Assembly: GCF_047663525.1 (NCBI RefSeq)
Contig: NC_092591.1
Span: 46,167,501 to 46,231,500 of the forward strand
Source: Anas platyrhynchos
Taxonomy: Eukaryota; Chordata; Aves; Anseriformes; Anatidae
Direction: 5' to 3'
Length of the DNA stretch: 64,000 nucleotides
In this document: one piece after another, positions 52,601 through 64,000 of the stretch
How the letters are laid out: every line of letters starts with the position of its first letter
Position numbering within the stretch: the stretch's first letter is position 1
The notes under the pieces: model-generated
The model's database searches: none
What the model saw: only the letters and a program-made list of their open reading frames with translations
What the model was told of the DNA's origin: nothing
Program-made: the position numbers and the translations under genes

Positions 52601-54018
52601 TGCTCCGTATTCCAACTCGGCCATCCACCTCCACCATGGCTGCCAAAATCCAGCGTGCCTCACCACGGTGGGCTTCCTGGAAACAAAGCTCAGGGAGAAA
52701 AACTGTACCTGCATGAACGACAAGAGGTAGCAGGACATGATTCAAGATCCTACAGGCACAAATCCTCTTTAAACACTGGTGTTTGTTTTCCGGTGCAGAG
52801 CTTTGAGTATCTCCCTCCATCAGGCCTCCTCTATACCTTACAACAGCTTTTAACAGCCTGGAAAGCAAAACACAAGCTGCGGCGAAGAAGACAGCCCCAC
52901 ATGATATATTGTTATCAGCCAAGTACCACTCTAGTTTGATTGCCTTTTGCTTCCCATTGCCAAGAAGGGCGCGTACGAGGCGAGCCCCAGTGGCTTGCAG
53001 TGATCCCAATCACTGCGGGTACACCGCGACGGGTCACGTCCTCGGGGCAGCGAGCGTGGCGGGGATGAGGCCCCATCCCCTGGGGGGCTACACAAAAACC
53101 GCTGATGCTGACAGCCCCTGCCCCACCTGGAAACAAAGATTATGGGATGAGTAAATCCAGTCCTGCCCTGCTGTCTGCTGGACTCTGACAGCCTGGCAGG
53201 ATGTAGGAACCCCATGCTGAGCACCCCTGCAGGAGACAGGCCCGCGGCACTGGAAAATGCGATATCCACGGCTGTGCCCTTGCCCAGCAGGAGCCCGGCA
53301 GCTCTGCGGGGTGCAGCGACAGCAGAGAGGATGCTTGGGGTGTTCCCTTCCCAGGGTGACCTTGAGGAAACCCCAAAGCTCCTCGTACTTCCAGGCTGCC
53401 CATCCCCGCGGGGCAGCGCACGATAACCTTGACCCACCTCCACCAGGCGCCGAGCTGGCTTAGGACAGCCTGGCGGGATCCCGGTGGCACTCAGGCTGCC
53501 CGTCCTCCTGGCTTGGGTGGCAGCAGACGCTCTGACCCCACAAACGGCCCCAAAGAGAAGCCAAGGGGGCAGCCACGAGTGGCTGTGGGTGGCGGCGAGC
53601 GGCGGCCGTGGGCTGTGGGGCACAGCTCCAGCCGCACACGTGTCGCCCGCAGCTCTCCGGTGTGGGCAAAGGGAGCACGGGGCAGGTCGCCACCGTCCCC
53701 AGCACCCACCCAGGGCGACCCCAGCCCCGTGGGGAGATCCGAGCGAGCCTGGGGGGCCTGGGCACCACCCCCCCAATTTGGGTTTCGCCCCACGCGTGGC
53801 TCCGGCCCCGCTCTCCGCAGCGGGACCCGCACCCCGGGGGGAGGGGGGCGGCTGGCAGCCCTCGGGGCGAGCCCGGGGGGGCAGCTCACAGCTTCGGGGG
53901 ATAAAAGGGGATAAAAGGGGGCACGGGGGAGGCCGCGGCGCCGCGATGAGGAGGAGGAAGGGGGGATCGGGGCGGCCGCGATGGGGTCGGGGGGGGGCCG
54001 GGGTCCGCCCGCACTTAC

Positions 54019-54180
54019 CGGGCCGGGCGGCGGCGGCTCCCGCCGGGGCCGGGGGCCGGTGGGGAGCGGGGTGCGGAGCTCCTGCCCAGCGGCTGGGCTC
54101 GGCGGGGCTCGGCGGGGCTCAGCTCTGCCCTCTGTGGCCGTGCTCGCTGCAGGAAAAGCGCCGGGCCCGTCCCCGCCCGC
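54019..54180 (-). other. SLC25A22: SLC25A22 non-coding exon 1 (5' end approximate)
   Basis: On the minus strand GC-rich sequence ends in a perfect donor, CCCG/GTAAGTG, with the exon end at 54019. This is the best donor upstream of the start-codon exon. The transcription start is not visible, so the right edge is a guess. Confidence 0.55.
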
Positions 54181-54183
54181 CGC

Positions 54184-54197
54184 GTCGCCCTAGCAAC
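54184..54197. promoter_or_regulatory. RFX X-box
   Basis: GTCGCCCTAGCAAC matches the X-box consensus GTNRCC-N2-RGYAAC exactly. RFX-family factors bind it, often at promoters of ciliary and neuronal genes. It lies about 165 bp upstream of the SLC25A22 exon 1 donor. Confidence 0.6.
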
Positions 54198-55419
54198 ACG
54201 GGCCCGGAGCGGGCCGCGGCCTCCGTGCCTCCCCCGCTGCCGGGAAGGGGCTGTGGGGAGCCCGCAGGCTGTGCTGGCCACAGGCGCCCCCCCTGAAATA
54301 GTCCCTGAAGGATTTCACGGCAAATCGCTTAAAGCAGGGGGGGGGCGATCAGCGCCGGCCTCCCCCGGGGAGGAGCCTGGCCCCGCGGCGGCGGGTCCTG
54401 GGGCATCGCCGCCCGAGTCCGTCCCCAGCCGAGGGCTTCAGACCCAACAGCACCCACACTGAGCCTAATCGCTGGAAAACTGACGTTTTTCTGGCAAAAA
54501 AAACCCTCCTGGCCATCCTTGCCCCCGTTAAATGGCTGGTGGTGTGCCCACCAAACCCGCCAGTCCGTCATCTTGCTCCCTGGCGAGCATCCTTCCAGCC
54601 CCGGTAAAATAACAAGCAGAACCCCCAAAACTTGCTGTTATCTACAAAATAAACGCCAGCCTGGCTGTCATCACATGGGTGATGATATTTTGTCCCTTGC
54701 TGAGCACGGCTGCCCAGCTGTAATGTCTCCACGTGCAGGCTCTGTTTTCACATTTCTATAAGCTCAGGGCAGTACCGGGGTGGTGCAGGGGGGTTGAGAA
54801 GAGCGCCTTGCTCTGCCAGCAGCAGGTGACACCCTACATGTCCTGGCCAGCGACCACCGAGGGGCCGTACCCCTCTTTTAAAAATTAATTCAATTTTCCT
54901 GTGGCTCCCCCAAGCACCAGCTCTGCCAAAACACCCAAGGCGCTGTGCGGAAAGCACCATTTTCTGTTGTTTTTGCCCAGTTTTTGCACTGGAACAGATG
55001 GATTCTGATTTTCTCACTTCTGCAAACTGGGAACGACACCTCTGATGGGCACTGAGGAGGCGGAAAGGGCTGCGGCACCCTCATGCAGGCACACACGTGT
55101 AGGGCAGTGGGGAGACAGGAGCAAGGCCAGCCACGGCCAGGCCTCCTGCTTTGGGGTGGCCCCACAGCTGGCCAGCGGAAAGCTGAAGGGGTTTTGGAAA
55201 GACAGCTTGTGTCAGGCAAAGGGGATCGCTTTTTTAAGCAGAATTAAAAGAAAGGACACAGTGGGGTTTTAGTGTGGTGTCTGAGAGCAATATGCCTGTG
55301 CTATTCCAAGGATTTCAGACAACCAGGGGCCCAGAAACAAGAACCGGGACTCTGGGCTCCTCCAAAAACTGTTCCAGCCACACACAAATGCAGCCTGGGC
55401 CACAAACCACCAGGTATGC

Positions 55420-55467
55420 AAGGAATAAGGAGCCGATGAATAAGGAATAAGGAATAAGGAGCCGATG
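55420..55467. repeat. Local tandem duplication (AAGGAATAAGGAGCCGATG type)
   Basis: Two copies of a GGAATAAGGAGCCGATG block are present, the second with extra AATAAGG units inserted. A recent replication-slippage product. Confidence 0.85.
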
Positions 55468-58400
55468 CTTGCTTCAGGGTCAGGCTGGGTTTTCATGGAG
55501 ATGAGCTGCAGATGGAAAAACACGACACAGGGCTTCAGACCTGACTCCTTTCACAAAACAAACAAGCAAACACCACTGAGGCTATTTCAACAAGCTCTGG
55601 AAAATAACGGAGGAGTCCAGGAGGACAGCAGCAGCCAGGCAGACCTCTGTGGCTCTTGGGATGACAGCCATAAAGAAGGGAAGATCTCCAGGGAACGCTT
55701 CTGTAATAGCATCATTCACCTGGGACTACGCTGTAAAAGACACCGTGAGTTCACCTGCAGGAGCTGGAGGAGCACTAATACACAGTCAGGGTGTGCAACA
55801 AATCAGGGGTGATCAGAGAAGAGCAGCTACAAGGATGGGGGAGCCCCTCAGGCTACCGAGAACACTGCACACACACAAGTGGCAATTACACGGAGACGTG
55901 ACGAACAGCCCATACGTGGCAGAGAGGTGCATGTGCCTGAAAATGAGAGGAGCTTGTTATCGCAGCCAGACCTGTGACCCAAGGTGAGAAAAAGATGTTA
56001 ACCAGGGGCTGGTGAAATATCACAAGCCAATGCTAATGAGCTGCATGCGAGGGGACACAGGGCTGCGTCTGGCCCTGCCTGTGCCTTCCTTGGGTCCCCA
56101 TTCTGCCCTGATTCACAAAGACATCAGTAGGTTTCACACGGACAAAAGCTGAACTGAACTCAGAATGGGTAGCTGGGGACAGATTTTGCCGTTTATCGTA
56201 TCTTGCCATCCTGTAGATGGGCTGGTTGGACAGTGCCATCCCCTGGCACAGAAGAGGTTAACGCTGGCCTGCTTTAAGCTGAGTTTTAATAGGACTGCAA
56301 AATCACCCGTTTTTATTTTTGGTTCTGCTGCATGAGAACAACTGCTCTTTGTAACCTGCATGGAGCAAAGGACCCGCTTCCTCTGGCAGCCTTCAAGAGA
56401 GGGGATAAAAAAAAAGCAGAGGAAGAGAATTCGCATTCAGCAAGTGCCAGGTTGTCAAGGTTTCCTGTGCTCTCGAACATATTTTTTTTTCTCCTGACAG
56501 AGCACAAGAAAAAATTTAAAACTGCTGGGTACAAAGTGGAGCTTCACAAGCAGCAGCAACCTGTGCTGTCTGATCTGCGACAAGGGGACCAGGCGAGATC
56601 GCAGCGGTGGGCTCGCACCCCCTGCCCTTCCACACGTGGCCAGGAGCAGAGCTCAGGCCCTCCCGTGCAGAGAAACCCGCTGCGTGGCACGGTTCAGCCA
56701 CCCAGAGAAGGGCAGGCAAGGTTTCGTGTTTCTCTGCCCCATGCCTTTCCCCGTGCGGAATTGAGATCTCAAAATCCCACCTGGCTTGTCGGAGCGGAAG
56801 GCGAGGAAAGCGTCAGGCTGGCTGACAGCGAGGATCCGGCTGTTTTGGTGCTGCTGAGGAAACGGGGAGAGTTCAGTCTGTTTGCAGGGGAAGAGGCTTT
56901 CACGAGGCTGCATTTTGCAGCTTCCTTCCCCATTTGCATTGCTTTCTGTTTCAATAAATCACGGAGTGCCGGTGAAATCCCCAGGTGCGCGAGGAGTGTG
57001 GGGATTAAACCGACACTAAAAAAGACAGATCTGACGAGCTTGGTCACTGCTGCCTTGGTGGCCACCCTGGACACGGTAATCAGAGTGCTGGTAGACAATC
57101 CAACTGGTAAAGGTTGGAGAGGCAGTAACGTACTGCTAACACCAGTCAACGTCATTTTCAGGAAGAATCAATCTCAAACAAGCTTGATCTCATTCTTCAT
57201 TAGGATCATAGGGTAGGCTGCCAGAGTTAACAGCACAGAGGTGATGTGAGAGGCATCCGGCGTCCGACCACAAAAAATGCAGCGAAGGAGTGTTAGCTGA
57301 TGCAAAGATGAATCCAATGATTCATGGATTCAAAGCTGGCAGTCGGCTTGGACGCTGGGAATCACCCAGAAACCACTGCCCCAGCAGGTCTGGTTTCATT
57401 TTCTGGTGCTGACACTCAGCCTTACATCTACACCTGTACGAAAGGAGAGAGGAAGAGGATGCAGGTGGGGAGTGACTGGGACACAGGAGGGGACAGCTCT
57501 GCCCCATGCCTGCCTCTGTCGTCTCCAAAGACCATAGGACTACCAGCAAGGATGGTCTGTCTGTTCCCGTGGAGTGATGACTCGGTGGAGGGAGGCTGCA
57601 GCTGTATTTTTAGCAGCTACTTGATTCAAATGCCCAACAAACAACAGGGGGAAAGTCCCTGATGCTTGGATCACACATGTGTTCCTCTCTAGCTGGCCAG
57701 CAAACCCTCCTGCCACTGCTCTCCAGCAAAAGCAGGATTGAGGCTCAGCATCGTTAGGCTCTGAAAGAAGAAAAGAAATGTAAAAAGCAAGCAGAAGGAA
57801 TTTCAAGTTCTGACCATAAAGAAGCCAAAAAAGGATAAAAATTCACAAAGGGGATTTTCTCCCCTTTATGAAGCAGCTTCTGGTGCCGGCAATGCCTCAA
57901 GACCTGACTCACACCTTGGCCCAGCTCCTGCGGCGTGCCCACAGGAACAGCTACCCCAGATAAGCATCTCCCCATGCCTGCCACCCTGTGACCCCGTTCC
58001 CACACATCTCTCCCCGCTGGTTCCTGCAGCAGCAGTGCCTCGGTGCCGCTGTGCAGCCGGGGCAGCCTCCCACACTCGGCACAGGGAGCACAAAGCAGCC
58101 AGTCTGCTGCCCTGCGCGTTTATCTCCCCGATAAAGGAGCGGGGCACTTTTGTTTATCGAGTGCTGATGAATGGAGCTGTCTTGGCTGCGAGATCAGCCA
58201 CCAGGTCCCACTCCAGGCCTGGCTGCTGGCAGGGAGCTGGCGGCTGCGGGCGCTTATTGCCACAGGAGCCTTTTGGCAGGGCTCAGCCCCTCGGCCCCTT
58301 GAGAAATTGCCCCACGGCGTCCCACAGGCCCCACCTGCCCCACTGCAGAGGGATTTATGGACATGGCAGCCCAGAGGAGCATCGTGCTCTTCCTCCAGGG

Positions 58401-61400
58401 CATGCAGCTGAGCATTTGCAAATGGTTTCGTTTGCTCTGGGATTTTACCCTGCTCCCTTCTCTCCCCAGCTTATTTCTTCATCTGCCCTTCCATCAACTA
58501 AGAGAGCCCTACGGCCGCATTAACCCTCCTTGAAACACCTCTGCAGGGAGGGTTACAGCTTCCTGGGCACGCTGCCTCACCCAGAGCTGGGAGATGCTGC
58601 CAGCCCTTTCAGAGCCGTGTTACTGAGGGATCCTGAGCTCCTTCCCCAGGAAGCTGATGGATCTGTTTCTGACCGTCTCTGCCCTCCAGCCATCGTCACC
58701 GCGCAGCAGTTGTCAGAAAATATCTTGTTAAGCAGCGGGATCTTCTTTTCTCTGCCTGGGCTGTGACCAAATCATCTGTCGTAAGGGATTTTTGAGGGTG
58801 TCTTCTTGCTCCTCTCAGCGCAGCAGGATCAGAGCCTCACCAGGATCTTCTCCAGCCGCCTGCTGAAGCACACACTCAGCCCCAGAGGCCAGCGACCTGC
58901 CTGGGAAGCGGTGCTGGGAGGGAGCAGCTCCAACCAGCGTCACAGCACCTGCTCGATCTCAGCTCCGTCCTCGGGGAGAAGCTGAGCATCACGAGGATTG
59001 CCTTTTTCTCCAGCTTGGAGGGAAGAAAAGCCAAAACATCTGTCCTTCTTCTGGATAGGTGTTACTGCTTTCAGAGGGAGGGCGAGCCTGCTGCAAGCAG
59101 CAAGGGGAAGATTGCAACATCCCTCAGCCAGCTCGCCTGTCCTACCCGCTGCAATCTAAAGCTTCCGTCTATCAGAACAACAAAGCGCAACCAGGAGCCT
59201 AACCACCCAGGTTCCCAGTGGGGAGGTAGGGCCCTCCAGAGGGGCTGCAGCCACACCCTGCACGAGCCCTGCTCTCCTGAACACACTGAGCTGCGTGTCT
59301 AAGCCTGGGGTTGCTCAACACTTCCAGAAGGCCGGGTCTGAGTCCCGGCAGAGCCCTGGCAGAGCTGTGGCTGGGCTGGGACATGCCCGGGGTCACCCAG
59401 AGTGCTGCGTCCTCACCTCCTGCTCACGGCCAGTGCTGGACGACACCTCCAGCTGCAGCTCTCTGCAGAGACATTTGGTAAAATCAGGGCAGAGCAGATG
59501 TGCCCAAGCTTAACGTGCCCAGGGTGAGAATCCTGCATCTCCTCTGCCTTTGGATGGTGCTGCCTGATTGTTAGGGGCCATCACCGAAATCCTCCCGGCT
59601 CCGAGGAGGGATCAGGGCAGCAGCCACCTCTGCCCGTGGTCTCCCCATGTCCCCGATGTCTGATGCGCTCCCTCTGCCCGCTCCATCTTCCCTCGTGCCC
59701 CAGTGCTGCCTGACTCACCCCCTGCCTGAGAAAGCTCCTCTCAGCGCTCCATGCTCGCTTGGCGCTCAGCAGCTCATTTTCCCACCAATTTACCCAATTA
59801 CTTTCCGAGCACAACGTTTATATTTTGACCTCAAACATTTCACAGCAATGAGTCAGCTTTAGAACTATGCACAGCGGGGGGAAAAAAAAAGTACTTCCCT
59901 TTGGCTTTTTTTTTTGGCAGGTGCTGCTGGACTATTTCACTTGCTGCCACCTAGTCGTGGAACAGCGGATGGCAACCACCTACTCAGCCTTCATTCCCTC
60001 CCGAGAGGAAAAAATGCTCCGTGATATTCTCCTCCGAGCATCCCTCCTACCCTGTCACATTTCCCAGTTCCACCGTCTCCTCTCTGGAAAAGGCAAGAGC
60101 TGCTCTGCTGTGCCATGAGCAAATGGTGCAGGAGGATCCTGTGCTGCCTTCCCAACGCAACCACCCGCTTGTGTCAAAAACACGGGCCTACTGCGAGGCA
60201 GGAAGGATGGAGGCCAAATTTTCCACAGATTTACAGGAAAATAAGAAATTGTGAGCTTTAAGAACACACAATTTATTTATGCAGAGTTCAGAAAATGGAC
60301 ACAGATTTCTCCCAAAGGCTGTTTGCTTTATTTTAACAACATCCAACCAACAATGATGGCAGGCTCACCTCCAGGCAGCTCTGGGCTGGGGCTCTGCCCC
60401 GTACCTTTCCCAGTGAAAGCTGCTGTGATCCTCCTTTTGGGGGAAAATGGTGCATTTGAGGGGATTTGGATTTTCTTTCCCTTTTAAGAGCAGCATAACA
60501 CAGTCAAGTATGGGCGTGAAGAAAAACTTTAGGGTACCAATCAGCAGGAAATCTTATCTACTGGCGGGGTAGCTTCTGTGCTCCCTCCTAGCAAGCTCTG
60601 TAGGGTCATGGCTGAACCAGCCAGTCCTCCAAACACCACAGCTATCACCGGTCCCTTAACAGAGCCGTCCCGTGGTTGTGTGCTGCTTTGTAGCATTTTT
60701 GTCTGGCCTACAGCAGACAAGTTGAGTGCAGCCCCTGCAAGCTGACTGCCCCGTCCACGCTCCCTTCAGGTCCTTCACTGGGAACTGTGCACCCCTTCAC
60801 TGGCGGGGCTGTGTCAAGAGTGTAAAACCCCTGCCAGGGCACAGCCAGGCTTTGCCTGTGTTGTTTTATAATTAACAAACCCATCTGAGCTTTGCTTAGG
60901 CTTTCATTTCTCACCAATGAACTTTATTAATGTTTAAGCCACCTATGGGCTGGAAGCACTTTATCTGAGCCTGCTAGCCCCTGGCGGCTAGAGGAGTGCT
61001 GCGATTAGCAGGAGCTGGAAGCAGAGGGCATGGGGTGCTTGGGAAATGCACTGCTCATGGTCCTGGGTCATGCTGCTGGAGGTCTGTAGGGCTCTAGGAG
61101 GTGGAAGAGAGTCTGGTGATGAGAATTAAAGAGGTGCAGACGTTGCAGTCAAAAAGGAGGAGAAAAAAAAAAGAACAATTTCCCCCTTTATTTTGTTTTG
61201 ACTGTCTCTGATGGCAGTCAATTTCAAGAATTGTAATCAATTTGTGAAAGAAGAGAGGAAAATAGGAAGCAAAAGATAAATGCCACATTTTTTTTTCTGC
61301 TTCAACCACGTATGGCAACGTAACCAGCATTTTCTGGCCACAGCAACTACAGGTTTAAAGAAGGAGTTACTGTGCCTCAAAGAGATTATCGATAAAGATA

Positions 61401-61961
61401 ACATGCCTGCAAATAGCGTGCTTTCTGTTGACTTCATCCAGCTCAAATATTTGATGCCAAGTCAGCTGAAGAAAAGGGCACTGGGGCTGTTGCTCTGATT
61501 TTCCACGAGCACCTCCACATTCCCAGCCCAGCGCTTGCTTTGGTGTTGCTACAAGAAGAAGTCCTGCTGCCACCAGGGCCACCAGCCCAGTGGCTGCTGC
61601 TCAGCAGGGACGGACAGACACCAGCACATCTCTGGGGCAGTGACTTACCTTCCCTTTCATTGTGTGATCTGCACAAGTCCTGATGATACTGCCTAGGATT
61701 TGGCATGTGTATCTCCTGTCGCCTGGCCTGGTTGTAGCACAGACCTTCGGTAACCGTAACGCTTGGCACTACCCTCCCTCTCTCCTACTGCTGCCTGGAC
61801 CTGCTCCCCCTGGACTCTCCTCCCCATTTCCATGCAGCATGGCCAAGCTCACCTCCGTATTTCTGCCCGCAGGTGTGAAGGGACCCAGCTGTAACACAGC
61901 AAGTACCTCGAGGCACTTATAGGTTAGCAGATCATGCAGAGACATGAAACAGGTAAGCACC

Positions 61962-61983
61962 TTTTTTTATTATTATTATTATT
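61962..61983. repeat. (TTA)n microsatellite; also minus-strand AATAAA
   Basis: TTTTTTTATTATTATTATTA repeat. On the minus strand it supplies AATAAA, the first such hexamer after the PIDD1 stop. It is therefore a weak candidate PIDD1 poly(A) signal, about 1.77 kb downstream of the stop. Confidence 0.5.
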
Positions 61984-63255
61984 CCCAATGAGAGCAATAT
62001 GCCCTAATGCATCTCTCCAAAACTGGAGGAAAAACCAAATACCCCGTTGGTGTACATCAAAATTACAGGCAAGAACAAATGACACGGGTTACACCAGAGA
62101 TTCCATGCACACAAAAGAGGACTGCTGACAAACCCAACATGAATCTTGAGGGGCAGCATGGTCTAAGAAATCAGATCTGAGTCCGTCTGCAAGTCCTTGT
62201 CCAGTGCTGTATCACCCAGTCCATGTGCTCTGTGGCCTGAGATGTAAGAATGTCCTTTAAAAAAGAAAAAATGCAACAGTTTTATGCTCTTTATCCTCTT
62301 TCAATACTGATGGGAGGTCTGAAGCACAGCATCAGGGAAATCACTGGTGATTCTTCACTGGGGGAAGAAAGCACAAGGACTGCTCAGACCCGCAGCTTCA
62401 GGCTGACTTTGGGTGTTACAACCTGGCACTTTCATACAGGTTTGCAGACTGAGAGCAGCCCTTTAAATATTGTTCAGAGTGGGATATACTGAGTCCAAAC
62501 GTGTCCTGAAAGAGCTGAATACACTCAGATTACAGCGCTGTTCTGAACAGCTTGCGTGCAGCTTCCCACTGCCCTCAGTGGGCTGTCAGCTAAGGCACAC
62601 TACGAGATGGGTGACAGGAGGAGAAGGGCACCTCAGCAGTCAGCGGGAGGACAGTTAAATAACAATAAATACTTACAGCCTTTTACAAGATGTTCAGATT
62701 GCAAAACCGGGAGGTTAGCTCGGCACAGTTCAAGCCAACCCCTTAACAGTGCTTATCTCGCAGCTGGCTGGGCCAGTTTCTAAAATGCAAATTGATATCA
62801 TGCTTTTCACCCAGCTCTGCAAACTCCTTCACTAGTACACGGGCACATTTCACAGAGTGGCTGTGACCAATAACCCTTTGAAACTGCAAGGGAAATTTTA
62901 CTTTCAGCCAAGTTAGAATCTTTCCAAAACAGCGGGGTTATTGACTTTTACTTATTTGTAAAATAAAACTGGCACTCTATCAAAGACCACCAGTTTGTAG
63001 ATCTCGTCTAACAAGCTTGGCAGGTGCAGGAGCCTAGGGACAGCGTGAAACTTCCTTACTTGCTCCAGAATAGCTTTTGGAGCCCCCCAAAATGCTAGAA
63101 ATTATTTTCTTCTCTTTTCCTCACAAAGCCTTAGGTTTTGTTTTGGCCTTGAGGGAACCAGAAGAGATTTAGCAGAAAACAGTAAACATTTTCATGGGGA
63201 GTACAGCTCACATTTTCATGTGAGCAATGCATGTAATGGACAGAAGTAGCTGAAC

Positions 63256-63297
63256 TGCACCATTTGACTTCACACATGCACCATTTGACTTCACACA
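63256..63297. repeat. 21-bp direct duplication
   Basis: Two identical adjacent copies of a 21-base unit beginning TGCACCATTTGACTTCACAC. Perfect identity indicates a recent event. Confidence 0.95.
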
Positions 63298-63742
63298 TGA
63301 TCGCATCTCCACTTTCTCATCAAGCACCAGAGCACACACAGACCTACTGGCAAATGCTCACACCCTGTTTTTCCAGCAGAAGACGGTTCCAGATATATAT
63401 GTAAAATCAGTATTAATTAACTGAAGGCTACTTTAGCCACTACTCAACTGGCAGACACTTCAGCCTCTGAACGTCTTCCTGTTTCTAAAACCTAACGCTT
63501 AATGTTTAGGTTGCACAGGAGAGGCTCATAAATGCACTATGAACTGCCTGGCCACTACGAATTTCCACCAGTAGAAGTGGCATGCAGGTATAGACCCAAC
63601 AGAGCTCGGTAGTCTGCTCACAATTAAATCAGTGGCCAACTCCTCAGGAAGACACTGGCCCCTAGGGAGCAGCCCCAAGGCGCTGTCACCCCAGGGACAC
63701 AGAGGGAGCCCCCACACGAAGCCTGCTCCTTCCTGCTGGGTG

Positions 63743-64000
63743 CTACATCGCGGCTGTTGCAGAGTCCTCGGTGCTGCTCTCCTGCTCCAAGCCCACCCGG
63801 CGGATGGACTCCCTGTATTTGTGCCGCCCCAGCTCAATGATGCTTTCAACCTCGTCGGCAATGTCCTGGCGGCCGCTCTCTTTCATGGCTTTGATCAGCT
63901 TGCTCACACAGTCAGGATCCTCGGCATTTTGCTGAGCCCATGAGAAAAGCATGTCCAGGATCTGCTTATCAAGGTCCTCTCTGAAGAAAGGTATAAGTGC
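63743..64000 (-). CDS. PIDD1: PIDD1, last exon: end of the death domain (partial)
   Basis: PIDD1 (p53-induced death domain protein 1) is a scaffold that recruits CRADD/RAIDD through its death domain to activate caspase-2 (the PIDDosome), and RIPK1/NEMO for NF-kB. This minus-strand exon runs off the right edge and stops at TAG 63745-63743. It reads ALIPFFREDLDKQILDMLFS, then WAQQNAEDPDCVSKLIKAMK, then ESGRQDIADEVESIIELGRH and KYRESIRRVGL, plus a short acidic tail ending TAAM. Human PIDD1 has the same pattern (FRDDLDEQIRHMLFSWAER; RQDVAEEVRAVLELGRRKYQ; DSIRRMGLA), so the call is firm. The LRR, UPA and ZU5 parts lie outside the window. Next to SLC25A22 and on the same strand as it, as in mammals. 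Confidence 0.95.
   Translation of the reverse strand, partial: ALIPFFREDLDKQILDMLFSWAQQNAEDPDCVSKLIKAMKESGRQDIADEVESIIELGRHKYRESIRRVGLEQESSTEDSATAAM

Larger units (their letters stand above)
41662..54018 (-). other. SLC25A22: SLC25A22 intron 1 (12.4 kb)
   Basis: This is the first intron if transcription starts in the CpG island at 54 kb. It holds a candidate internal promoter and exon (44858-45002), two AT-rich homeodomain-motif clusters (about 43500-43660 and 47095-47205), and a TAAA microsatellite at 49674-49694. Open frames of up to about 200 codons near 44.7-45.9 kb and 47.2-48.7 kb have no recognisable domain. Confidence 0.6.
53820..54450. promoter_or_regulatory. SLC25A22: CpG island, main SLC25A22 promoter
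   Basis: Dense CpG, runs of G of up to ten bases and GC boxes mark this as the strongest CpG island in the window. A tandem GGGGATAAAA pair lies at 53897-53916 and a 10-bp GGCTCGGCGG repeat near 54095-54122. An RFX X-box sits at 54184-54197. The donor at 54018 places the SLC25A22 first exon here. Confidence 0.7.
54451..63742. other. Intergenic DNA between SLC25A22 and PIDD1
   Basis: About 9.3 kb with no gene I can support. It contains one long unidentified open frame (56332-57216, +), a cluster of GATA motifs near 58.0-58.2 kb and small tandem repeats. Its right part probably holds the PIDD1 3' UTR. CEND1, a SLC25A22 neighbour in mammals, was looked for by its membrane-anchor sequence and not seen. 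Confidence 0.5.

Noticed and set aside
53484-54296. A 270-codon plus-strand frame through the CpG island
   Set aside because: CpG islands have few stops by composition; the translation is G/P/A/R-rich with no domain, and the minus-strand donor explains the region better.

Overview
This window looks like nuclear DNA from a bird, or at least a sauropsid. The evidence is three recognisable vertebrate genes in the PHRF1-IRF7 neighbourhood (human 11p15.5), a very compact IRF7 gene of the avian type, short introns in the gene-dense half, and almost no recognisable interspersed repeats. The IRF7 protein differs from chicken IRF7 as I remember it, so another bird (possibly a waterfowl) is more likely. 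The species is inference only. All gene structures were built by hand from splice signals, reading phase and remembered homologues; no search was run.

Layout. At 1-3630 (+) lie the last three coding exons of PHRF1, a PHD/RING protein that ends in an SRI-like Pol II CTD-binding domain. At 6994-14103 (+) is a complete 11-exon ROCO-family gene (LRR-ROC-COR, MFHAS1-like) of 855 codons. At 18006-15050 (-), tail to tail with it, is complete IRF7 (11 coding exons, 511 codons) with a compact ISRE/E-box/GAS/TATA promoter. At 41565-23408 (-) is complete SLC25A22, the mitochondrial glutamate carrier (9 coding exons, 322 codons). Its non-coding first exon lies about 12.4 kb upstream in a CpG island at 53.8-54.45 kb, with a candidate alternative first exon near 44.9 kb. 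At the right edge (63743-64000, -) is the last exon of PIDD1, encoding the end of its death domain. About 9 kb between SLC25A22 and PIDD1 holds no gene I can support.

Functionally the left half is an innate-immunity cluster. IRF7 is the interferon master regulator. The ROCO gene's human relative MFHAS1 modulates Toll-like receptor signalling, and two perfect PU.1/IRF composite elements flank its first exon. PIDD1 is a death-domain scaffold for caspase-2 and NF-kB signalling. SLC25A22 is a housekeeping and neuronal metabolic gene. In human, IRF7 and SLC25A22 are separated by CDHR5, SCT, DRD4, DEAF1, EPS8L2, TALDO1 and others; here they are direct neighbours, and a ROCO gene lies between PHRF1 and IRF7.

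The most interesting lead is the ROCO gene: its position, its myeloid-type regulatory motifs, a possible intron-retention isoform, and a short C-terminal tail whose residue spacing resembles a RHIM amyloid motif.
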